From: an uncultured Selenomonadaceae bacterium
GTDB taxonomy: Bacteria > Bacillota > Negativicutes > Selenomonadales > Selenomonadaceae
Reading direction: 5' to 3'
Length of the DNA stretch: 5,306 nucleotides
NCBI GenBank assembly: GCA_905236595.1
Contig: CAJORE010000332.1
Location: 1 to 5,306 of the forward strand
Numbering within the stretch: position 1 is the first letter of the stretch; each line of letters begins with the position of its first letter. Made by a program: the position numbers and the translations under genes. The notes under the pieces are model-generated. The model ran no database searches, was not told the origin of the DNA, and saw only the letters and a list, made by a program, of their open reading frames with translations. Below, one piece after another: positions 1-5,306 of this stretch.

Positions 1-840
1 GCGGATTGGTACCGCGGTACCGCCGACGCCATTTATCAGAACCTCAATTTCATCGAGCTTGCCGATCCCGAGTATGTGCTCATTTTGTCGGGCGACCACA
101 TCTATACGATGGATTATGCGTGGATGCTCAACGCTCACAAGGACAACAAGGCCGACGCCACCATCGGCGTTATCGAGGTGCCGTGGGAAGAAGCGCCGCG
201 CTTTGGCATAATGAATACCAACGAGGACGGTCGCATCGAGTCTTTTGAAGAAAAGCCGAAACAGCCCAAGAGTAACAAAGCGTCCATGGGTATCTACATC
301 TTCACGAAGGATTTCTTGAAGAAATATCTTGAAGAAGATGCGGTGCTTGAGGATTCGGAACACGATTTCGGCAAGAACATTATTCCGAAGATGCTCGCCG
401 ACGGCGCGAGAATGTTCTCCTACGCTTTTGAAGGCTACTGGAAAGACGTCGGAACCATCGAGAGTCTGTGGCAGGCGAATATGGATCTTCTGCAAGAGGA
501 GACGCCTTTCGACCTTCAGGGCAAGTGGAAAATTTATTCGTCCAATCCGTCCATGCCTCCCCATTTTGTCGGTGCGGATGCTTCGGTGAAAAAATCCATG
601 ATTTCGGAAGGCTCCATGATCGAAGGCACGGTGGAAAATTCGGTTATCTTCCCCGGTGTGCGTGTGGGCAAGGGTGCGAAAGTGACCAACTCGGTAATAA
701 TGCCCATGACGGTCATCGGTGCCGGCGCGAATGTCGATCACGCCATCGTGGCGCAGGATTGCACGATTAGCGATAACGCTCAAGTAACGGGCGAAGTCGG
801 CGCGATAAAAGTTATTCCCGAAGGCGAAACCGTAGCTTAA
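1..840 (+). CDS. glgC: Glucose-1-phosphate adenylyltransferase (ADP-glucose pyrophosphorylase), 5'-truncated by window edge
   Basis: Cytoplasmic enzyme that makes ADP-glucose and pyrophosphate from glucose-1-phosphate and ATP, the committed step of bacterial glycogen synthesis. The frame is open from base 1, so the ATG/GTG codons inside it are not starts; 279 residues are present and about 100 N-terminal ones, including the nucleotide-binding glycine-rich loop, lie outside. Counting from base 1, visible motifs are WYRGTADA (3-10), LSGDHIY with the catalytic Asp at 32, EEKP with the sugar-phosphate-binding Lys at 85, SMGIYIF after it, and YWKDVGT (146-152) with the second conserved acidic residue at 149. 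From about 190 to 270 come hexapeptide repeats of a left-handed beta-helix ([19 protein letters not shown] and following), the usual C-terminal domain for oligomerisation and allostery. All active-site residues in view are intact, so this should be the catalytic subunit, paired with the glgD product downstream. Effector-binding residues are mostly out of view, so its regulator cannot be predicted. Confidence 0.97.
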   Translation, partial: ADWYRGTADAIYQNLNFIELADPEYVLILSGDHIYTMDYAWMLNAHKDNKADATIGVIEVPWEEAPRFGIMNTNEDGRIESFEEKPKQPKSNKASMGIYIFTKDFLKKYLEEDAVLEDSEHDFGKNIIPKMLADGARMFSYAFEGYWKDVGTIESLWQANMDLLQEETPFDLQGKWKIYSSNPSMPPHFVGADASVKKSMISEGSMIEGTVENSVIFPGVRVGKGAKVTNSVIMPMTVIGAGANVDHAIVAQDCTISDNAQVTGEVGAIKVIPEGETVA

Positions 841-861
841 TAGTGAGCAAGTTTGTCGAAT

Positions 862-867
862 GGAGTG
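862..867 (+). promoter_or_regulatory. Ribosome binding site of glgD
   Basis: GGAGTG ends 6 bases before the ATG at 874. It decides the start: an in-frame TTG at 853 would add seven residues (MSNGVNR), but it lies upstream of this site and has no purine-rich site of its own. The ATG-started protein begins MKNVLG, which fits the expected start of the nucleotidyltransferase fold. Confidence 0.8.
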
Positions 868-873
868 AACAGA

Positions 874-1980
874 ATGAAGAACGTATTGGGACTTGTAAAT
901 ATTCAGGAAGACAACAGCTTGATTCGTGAGCTTACGGCATCGCGTGCGGTGGAGCTTGTGCCGTTTGCGGGGCGCTATCGCTTGGTTGACTTTACTTTGT
1001 CGAGCATGGTCAATTCCGGTATCGGCCACGTCGGGATTATGCTCCCCGATCGCCCGCGCTCGGTATTGGATCACGTTCGTTCCGGTAAAGAGTGGGATCT
1101 TTCCCGCCGGCACGAAGGACTTTTCTATTTGCCGTCGGTGAAGGTCGAGCGCGAATCCCGCGAGGGCGATCTCAAAAACTTCTACGCCAACGCTGACTTC
1201 TTTGAGCACAGCGCACAGAAGTACATTCTTTTGACGAGCGGCTCTTTCATATACAATATCGACTTTGATGAGCTGATGAAATTTCACGAGGACAGCGGCG
1301 CGGATATCTCCCTCATGTACCACATTGAAAAAGGTGAGAACACCGGCAAGAACGCCGTTATCGAAACGGCGGGCGACGGCAAGGTGGAAGATATTGCCGA
1401 AAAACCGGCGGTTTACGACGGCTCGAAGATGTCCCTTGGCGTCTACCTCATGGAAAAGCGCGTCTTTGTTGACATCGTTCGCAACGCTTACGAGCACGGC
1501 GGCAACGATTTCTTGGTTGATGGCATAATAAAGAACGCCGGCAAGTATAAATTGTTCGCCAAGGAACATGACGGTTATGTGGCGCACGTTGAGTCCATGA
1601 GCGCGTACTATAAGAGCAGCATGGATCTTCTTCGTTATGAAGTATGGCAGGAACTTTTCATGGGCAAGAACCCCATTTTCACGAAAGTAAAAGACGAAGT
1701 TCCCGTGCAGTACAAAGAGGAATCCGAAGTCAAAAATGCGCTTATTGCCAACGGCTGCGTGGTCTACGGTTCGGTTGAGAACAGTATCCTGTTCCGCGGC
1801 GTCAAAGTCGGCAAGGGCGTCAAGATTAAAAACTCCGTCATCATGGAAAACTGTGATCTTAAAGACGGCGCTTTAATCGAAAATGTCATCTGCGACAAGA
1901 ACGTTATCGTGAGCAAAGATAAGTGGTTGAAGGGCGCACCTAATTACCCGCTCATCGTGACGAAGAACGTGACGATCTAA
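874..1980 (+). CDS. glgD: GlgD, non-catalytic (regulatory) ADP-glucose pyrophosphorylase subunit
   Basis: Paralogue of GlgC, 368 residues from the ATG at 874. In Firmicutes such as Geobacillus, GlgD has little activity alone and raises the activity of GlgC in a mixed complex (family knowledge). The sequence fits that role. The N-terminal GGxGxRL loop is replaced by NIQEDNSLIREL (9-20) before the retained VPFAGRYRLVDF. The catalytic SGDH motif reads SGSF, with Ser124 in place of Asp. The YWxDVGT motif reads YVAHVES, with His238 in place of the second Asp. The sugar-phosphate EKP motif (Lys177) and the following SLGVYLM are kept. The last ~85 residues are left-handed beta-helix repeats (NGCVVYGSVENSILFRGVKV and following), closely parallel to those of the upstream GlgC. 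It lies 33 bases after the glgC stop in the same direction, with no terminator seen between them, so an operon is likely; an intrinsic terminator follows 27 bases after its stop. Confidence 0.95.
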   Translation: MKNVLGLVNIQEDNSLIRELTASRAVELVPFAGRYRLVDFTLSSMVNSGIGHVGIMLPDRPRSVLDHVRSGKEWDLSRRHEGLFYLPSVKVERESREGDLKNFYANADFFEHSAQKYILLTSGSFIYNIDFDELMKFHEDSGADISLMYHIEKGENTGKNAVIETAGDGKVEDIAEKPAVYDGSKMSLGVYLMEKRVFVDIVRNAYEHGGNDFLVDGIIKNAGKYKLFAKEHDGYVAHVESMSAYYKSSMDLLRYEVWQELFMGKNPIFTKVKDEVPVQYKEESEVKNALIANGCVVYGSVENSILFRGVKVGKGVKIKNSVIMENCDLKDGALIENVICDKNVIVSKDKWLKGAPNYPLIVTKNVTI

Positions 1981-2006
1981 AGAAACGCTTAATTATGCGA
2001 AAAAAT

Positions 2007-2039
2007 GCCGCGAGGCAAAATGTCTCGCGGCTTGTTTTT
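2007..2039 (+). terminator. Rho-independent terminator after glgD
   Basis: GCCGCGAGGC (2007-2016) pairs with GTCTCGCGGC (2022-2031): ten pairs, nine Watson-Crick and one G-U, closing a small A-rich loop. TTGTTTTT follows at 2032-2039. An A-run at 2001-2005 precedes the stem, so the same hairpin would have a U-tract on the opposite strand and could act in both directions, although no minus-strand gene is seen here. It should end most glgCD transcripts. Confidence 0.92.
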
Positions 2040-2048
2040 AGGGGACGA

Positions 2049-2121
2049 CCGAAAACTTATTTTTGTTTGCCGCCTTTCGTGTCTTTGGTGAAAAAAGCGG
2101 CAACGGGTAAACGGTTTTCGG
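2049..2121 (+). repeat. Nested inverted repeats in the glgP upstream region
   Basis: CCGAAAAC (2049-2056) is the exact reverse complement of GTTTTCGG (2114-2121). Inside it, TTGCCGC (2067-2073) is the exact reverse complement of GCGGCAA (2097-2103). Within that, TTTC (2075-2078) can pair with GAAA (2090-2093). As RNA this gives one long imperfect stem with a 9 x 9 internal loop, a small bulge and a 7-base terminal loop. No T-run follows, so it is not a standard terminator. It could be a structured leader, an operator or a degenerate small repeat element; the repeats are visible but the function is unknown. Confidence 0.45.
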
Positions 2122-2147
2122 GGACGCCTTTTAGAAATTGCAAGAAA

Positions 2148-2174
2148 ATTCCTTGATGGACACAAGTAAGGAGT
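2148..2174 (+). promoter_or_regulatory. Possible hairpin covering the glgP Shine-Dalgarno sequence
   Basis: TCCTT at 2150-2154 is complementary to AAGGA at 2168-2172, the core of the glgP ribosome binding site. With flanking A-U and G-U pairs the helix reaches eight pairs around an 11-base loop. CTTG at 2152-2155 can instead pair with CAAG at 2141-2144 or at 2163-2166, so alternative folds exist. The helix is short and may be coincidental, since any CCTT near a ribosome binding site would do this. Confidence 0.25.
2167..2173 (+). promoter_or_regulatory. Ribosome binding site of glgP
   Basis: TAAGGAG, a near-perfect anti-16S match, ends 8 bases before the TTG at 2182. It decides the start: the in-frame GTG at 2173 overlaps the site itself and cannot use it, and the next ATG (2245) lies inside the N-terminal helix region with no comparable site. 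Confidence 0.85.
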
Positions 2175-2181
2175 GTTTTAC

Positions 2182-4641
2182 TTGGCAAAAGAGAAAAAAG
2201 TCAAAAAGGACAAGGAAAGCGAGAAGCTCAAGGAAATATTGAAGATGCGCTTCATCAACACCGCGCATCTTATGTGGGGTCGCGACATAAACGAGCTGAC
2301 GAAACAGGAAATCTATCAGACGGTGGCGGCGACTGCCAAGCAGTACATTACCGAAAAATGGATAAAGACCAACAAAGCGTATATGGAGCGCGAGGAGAAA
2401 CAGGTCTATTACTTCTCCATCGAATTTTTGATGGGTCGCTTGTTAAAATCGAACCTTATCAATCTCGGCATGGAAGAAGCCGTCTCGGAATGTTTGTCGG
2501 AACTGGGTATAAATCTCGAAACAACTTTTGAAGAAGAGCCGGATGCGGGACTTGGCAACGGCGGCTTGGGCCGTTTGGCGGCGTGCTTTATCGACTCGAT
2601 GGCGGCGCATCGTTTGCCCGGTCACGGTTGTTCCATTCGTTATCAATACGGCTTGTTCGAGCAGAAAATCATCAACGGTAACCAGGTCGAAATCCCCGAC
2701 AACTGGTTGAAAGATGGTTTTGCGTGGGAGTTTAGAAAGCCCGACAAGGCAATCAACATCAAATTCTACGGCAACGCCTACATGAAGGATTTGGGCAACG
2801 GGGAATTGGAACTCGTCCACGAAAATCCGATGATCGTCATGGCGGTGCCCTATGATGTACCGATTGTCGGTTATCACTGCAACACGGTTAATAATCTTCG
2901 TCTGTGGAACGCCGAAGTGAACCGCGATTTCTCCGATTACGGGACGCTCACCCACGAGCAGATGCAGGCAAAGAACAATTACCGTAACTTCGTCGAGAGC
3001 ATCACGACGTCCCTTTACCCGGACGACAGCTCCTACGAAGGACGCCGTATGCGTCTTATCCAAGAATATTTTATGACGAGCGCAGGCGTGCAGAGTATTG
3101 TGCGCCACTACAAGAAAACCGGTATGCGTATCCGCGATTTTGCCAACAAGATCGCCATTCATATCAACGACACGCACCCGGCAGTCGCCGTCGCTGAGCT
3201 TATGCGAATCTTCGTCGATGAAGAAGGGCTTAACTGGGCGGAAGCGTGGGCGATTACGAAGGACACCATCGCTTACACGAACCACACGATTATGCCCGAG
3301 GCGTTGGAGACTTGGCCTGTCGATATGTTCCGCGAACTTTTGCCGCGCGTCTATATGATTATCGACGAAATCAATATGCGGCACTTGGAAGAAGTTCGCG
3401 AACGTTACCCGGATGACGAGCAAAAAGTGCGGGAGCTTTCGATTATCGAGAACGGATTGGTGCACATGGCGCGTTTGGCGGTGGTCGGCAGTCACAGCGT
3501 AAACGGCGTGGCGAAGATTCACACCGAGATATTGAAATCGACGACGCTCCGCCACTTCTACGAATATCGTCCACGTATCTTCAACAACAAGACGAACGGT
3601 ATTACTCACCGCCGTTGGCTCATGGGCGCAAATCCCGAGCTTATGGAGTTAATCGACGAAACGGTTGGTTCGCGGCGTTGGCACCGTCACCCCGAGCAGC
3701 TTGATCTTTTGAACGATTTTGTTGACGATAAACCTTTCCTCACCAAACTCGGCGAAGTCAAGCAGACGCGAAAGGACGCTCTTGCCAATTATATCAAGAA
3801 CAAAGAAGGTCTGACTCTTGATCCTTCGACGATTTTCGATATTCAGGTGAAGCGTATTCACTCGTATAAACGGCAGTTGATGAACATTCTGCACATTATG
3901 TTCCAGTATCATCAGCTAAAGACCGATATAAACTACGAGATGTTGCCGACGACGTATTTCTTCGGCGGCAAGGCTGCGCCCGGTTACTATATAGCGAAAG
4001 AAACCATCCGCCTCATTAACGCCGTGGCGGCGAAAGTCAACAATGACCGCGACATTCATGACCGTATAAAGGTCGTGTTCATCGAAAACTTCGGCGTCTC
4101 CATCGGCGAAATCGTCTATCCTGCGGCGGAGGTCAGCGAGCAGATTTCCACGGCGTCGAAGGAAGCCTCCGGCACCGGCAACATGAAATTTATGATGAAT
4201 GGCGCAATTACGCTCGGCACGATGGACGGCGCCAACGTCGAAATCCATGAAGCGGTGGGCGACGAGAACTGCGTAATTTTCGGTTTGCGCGCCGACGAGG
4301 TTTTGACGCATTACGCGACGGGGACTTATTCGGCGTGGGACGAATACAACACGAACCAAAACGTGCGTACCGTCGTCAATCAGCTCGTGGACGGCAGCTA
4401 CGGCGATTTCCATTCGCTTTACGACTACCTCATTCACGGTGGCGACGAGTTCTTCATTCTGAAGGATTTCAATTCTTACACTTGGGCGCATGAAGAAGTT
4501 ATGCGCCGCTATCAGAAGCGTTTTGATTGGTTGCGTTCGTCGGCGGTCAACATCGCCAACTCGGCGAGGTTCTCCTCCGACCGTACCATTGACGAATATG
4601 CGAAGGAAATTTGGCAGGTCAAGCCGGTCATGATTTCCTGA
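2182..4641 (+). CDS. glgP: Glycogen/starch/maltodextrin alpha-glucan phosphorylase (GT35)
   Basis: Pyridoxal-phosphate enzyme that releases glucose-1-phosphate from the non-reducing ends of alpha-1,4-glucans; cytoplasmic. From the TTG start the protein has 819 residues, the usual bacterial length. It opens with a short Lys/Glu-rich segment (AKEKKVKKDKESEK). Motifs in order: YYFSIEFLMGR, the glycine-rich DAGLGNGGLGRLA (from 121), NDTHP (329-333), KTNGITHRRWL (470-480), QVKRIHSYKRQ (555-565), GGKAAPGYYIAK (from 595), and the phosphorylase signature EASGTGNMKFMMN (661-673) with the cofactor-binding Lys at 669, followed by DGANVEI. The signature has Gly666 where Ser is common; the family pattern allows either. 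All expected catalytic regions are present and the frame is unbroken, so it should be active. Substrate preference (glycogen or maltodextrin) cannot be read from this, but the glg neighbours favour glycogen. It is separated from glgD by a terminator and followed 29 bases later by glgB, probably in one transcript. Confidence 0.97.
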   Translation: MAKEKKVKKDKESEKLKEILKMRFINTAHLMWGRDINELTKQEIYQTVAATAKQYITEKWIKTNKAYMEREEKQVYYFSIEFLMGRLLKSNLINLGMEEAVSECLSELGINLETTFEEEPDAGLGNGGLGRLAACFIDSMAAHRLPGHGCSIRYQYGLFEQKIINGNQVEIPDNWLKDGFAWEFRKPDKAINIKFYGNAYMKDLGNGELELVHENPMIVMAVPYDVPIVGYHCNTVNNLRLWNAEVNRDFSDYGTLTHEQMQAKNNYRNFVESITTSLYPDDSSYEGRRMRLIQEYFMTSAGVQSIVRHYKKTGMRIRDFANKIAIHINDTHPAVAVAELMRIFVDEEGLNWAEAWAITKDTIAYTNHTIMPEALETWPVDMFRELLPRVYMIIDEINMRHLEEVRERYPDDEQKVRELSIIENGLVHMARLAVVGSHSVNGVAKIHTEILKSTTLRHFYEYRPRIFNNKTNGITHRRWLMGANPELMELIDETVGSRRWHRHPEQLDLLNDFVDDKPFLTKLGEVKQTRKDALANYIKNKEGLTLDPSTIFDIQVKRIHSYKRQLMNILHIMFQYHQLKTDINYEMLPTTYFFGGKAAPGYYIAKETIRLINAVAAKVNNDRDIHDRIKVVFIENFGVSIGEIVYPAAEVSEQISTASKEASGTGNMKFMMNGAITLGTMDGANVEIHEAVGDENCVIFGLRADEVLTHYATGTYSAWDEYNTNQNVRTVVNQLVDGSYGDFHSLYDYLIHGGDEFFILKDFNSYTWAHEEVMRRYQKRFDWLRSSAVNIANSARFSSDRTIDEYAKEIWQVKPVMIS

Positions 4642-4658
4642 TTTTACGGATATAGTAT

Positions 4659-4663
4659 GGAGG
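4659..4663 (+). promoter_or_regulatory. Ribosome binding site of glgB
   Basis: GGAGG ends 7 bases before the TTG at 4671, supporting that codon as the start. The ATG at 4657 overlaps the site and opens only a five-codon frame (MEALH) ending in the TGA at 4672-4674. Confidence 0.85.
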
Positions 4664-4670
4664 CTTTGCA

Positions 4671-5306
4671 TTGAAAACAACCGGGTTGGACGAGAATGCG
4701 CGCAACCGCTTTCACCGCGGGACGCATTTTCGCGCTTACGAGATGCTCGGCGCGCATTTTGTTGAGCAGGGCGGCAAGAAGGGTGTGCGCTTTGCCGTGT
4801 GGGCAAAAAATGCCGAAAAAATAGCCGTCGTCGGCGACTTTAACGGCTGGGATCCGGCGGCGAACCTCATGGAAAAAATAGGGGACGGCGAAATTTGGTC
4901 TGCATTCGTCGAAGGTTTGACCGAAGAAGGCGCTCTCTATAAGTACGCCGTGACGACGAAAGACGGTGGCGAGCCGCTCTTTAAGGCGGATCCTTACGCC
5001 TTTTACGCCGAAAAAAGACCGGGCACGGCATCGCGCCTTTATGATCTTAACCGTTACGCTTGGCACGACGAAGGCTATATCGAACAAAAGGCGAAGGAGC
5101 CTTCCTACGGCAAGCCGATGCTCATTTACGAAGTTCATGCCGGGTCGTGGCAGCGGGGCGAGAACGGTGATTTTTTGAGCTTTCGGGAATTGGCGCAGCG
5201 GTTGATCAGCTATGCGGTCGAGATGAACTACACGCACATCGAGTTTATGCCGCTTGCCGAGCATCCCCACGACGGTTCGTGGGGCTATCAAGCGACGGGG
5301 TACTAC
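4671..5306 (+). CDS. glgB: 1,4-alpha-glucan branching enzyme, 3'-truncated by window edge
   Basis: Transfers cut alpha-1,4 chains to alpha-1,6 positions, making glycogen branches; cytoplasmic. The first 212 residues are present and the frame is still open at the last base; family members are about 630-730 residues. The start is the TTG at 4671 (MKTTGLDENARNRFHRGTHF). Residues ~23-110 form a CBM48-type N-terminal beta-sandwich: YEMLGAH (23-29), GVRFAVWAKNAEKIAVVGDFNGWD (38-61, typical of branching enzymes). ADPYAFYAEKRPGTAS follows. The GH13 barrel begins at YEVHAGSW (153-160), followed by HIEFMPLAEHPHDGSWGYQ (to 207), characteristic of GlgB. The catalytic Asp and Glu lie beyond the window, so activity cannot be judged. 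There is no long extra N-terminal domain as in some GlgB proteins. It follows glgP by 29 bases with no terminator between, so co-transcription is likely. A glgA synthase might be next, but that is not visible. Confidence 0.95.
   Translation, partial: MKTTGLDENARNRFHRGTHFRAYEMLGAHFVEQGGKKGVRFAVWAKNAEKIAVVGDFNGWDPAANLMEKIGDGEIWSAFVEGLTEEGALYKYAVTTKDGGEPLFKADPYAFYAEKRPGTASRLYDLNRYAWHDEGYIEQKAKEPSYGKPMLIYEVHAGSWQRGENGDFLSFRELAQRLISYAVEMNYTHIEFMPLAEHPHDGSWGYQATGYY

Larger units (their letters stand above)
1981..2181 (+). other. Non-coding gap between glgD and glgP
   Basis: No credible coding sequence on either strand. From left to right it holds the glgD terminator, a pair of nested inverted repeats, an A/T-rich stretch, and the glgP ribosome binding site. 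The terminator implies that glgP-glgB needs its own promoter or read-through, but I found no convincing -35/-10 pair. The best -10-like words, TAGAAA at 2132-2137 and TAAACG at 2108-2113, have poor -35 partners, so no promoter is annotated. Confidence 0.75.

Noticed and set aside
853..873. Upstream TTG start for glgD adding seven residues
   Set aside because: The GGAGTG ribosome binding site lies inside this extension and points to the ATG at 874.
2173..2181. GTG start for glgP adding three residues
   Set aside because: The GTG overlaps the TAAGGAG ribosome binding site, which is correctly spaced for the TTG at 2182.
2443..3609. 388-codon open frame on the minus strand opposite glgP
   Set aside because: It lies wholly antisense to a clearly conserved phosphorylase gene, its translation matches no family I recognise, and long antisense frames arise commonly from codon bias in such genes.
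4651..4656. TATAGT as a -10 element for a separate glgB promoter
   Set aside because: The hexamer 17 bases upstream (TCATGA) is a poor -35, and the 29-base glgP-glgB spacing fits co-transcription.
4657..4674. Five-codon leader frame (MEALH) overlapping the glgB start
   Set aside because: Its ATG overlaps the glgB ribosome binding site and it has no site of its own, so it is most likely chance.
3916..4806. 296-codon minus-strand open frame across the glgP-glgB junction
   Set aside because: It is antisense to two recognised genes, is low-complexity Arg/Val/His-rich, and has no recognisable motif; a codon-bias shadow.
4644..5291. 215-codon minus-strand open frame opposite glgB
   Set aside because: The plus strand encodes clear CBM48 and GH13 branching-enzyme motifs over the same bases, so this is a shadow.

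Overview
The window is one side of a glycogen metabolism locus, with all genes on the + strand. In order it holds the 3' part of glgC (ADP-glucose pyrophosphorylase), a complete glgD (its catalytically degenerate paralogue), a 201-base gap, a complete glgP (glycogen phosphorylase), and the first 212 codons of glgB (branching enzyme), which runs off the right edge. No mobile element, tRNA, rRNA, CRISPR array or phage gene is visible.

The glgC + glgD pair is typical of Firmicutes (Bacillota). Strong purine-rich ribosome binding sites (GGAG, TAAGGAG, GGAGG), TTG start codons and balanced base composition fit that. A Negativicutes/Selenomonas-like or clostridial gut or rumen anaerobe is plausible, but this is inferred from general resemblance and not proven here.

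Layout: positions 1-840 are glgC, ending in three tandem in-frame stops. glgD (874-1980) follows after 33 bases and is probably co-transcribed. A strong intrinsic terminator (2007-2039) closes the glgCD unit. The next roughly 140 bases are non-coding and hold two possible secondary structures: nested inverted repeats (2049-2121), and a short helix that could cover the glgP Shine-Dalgarno sequence (2148-2174). glgP (2182-4641) and glgB (4671 onward) are 29 bases apart, and each has a TTG start behind a good ribosome binding site.

Function: GlgC, probably assisted by GlgD, makes ADP-glucose. A glycogen synthase (not in the window) would polymerise it, GlgB would add alpha-1,6 branches, and GlgP would release glucose-1-phosphate from the chain ends. 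Glucose-1-phosphate is also the GlgC substrate, so synthesis and breakdown share a locus but are separated by a terminator. The enzymes are conventional. The least explained sequence is the glgD-glgP gap.
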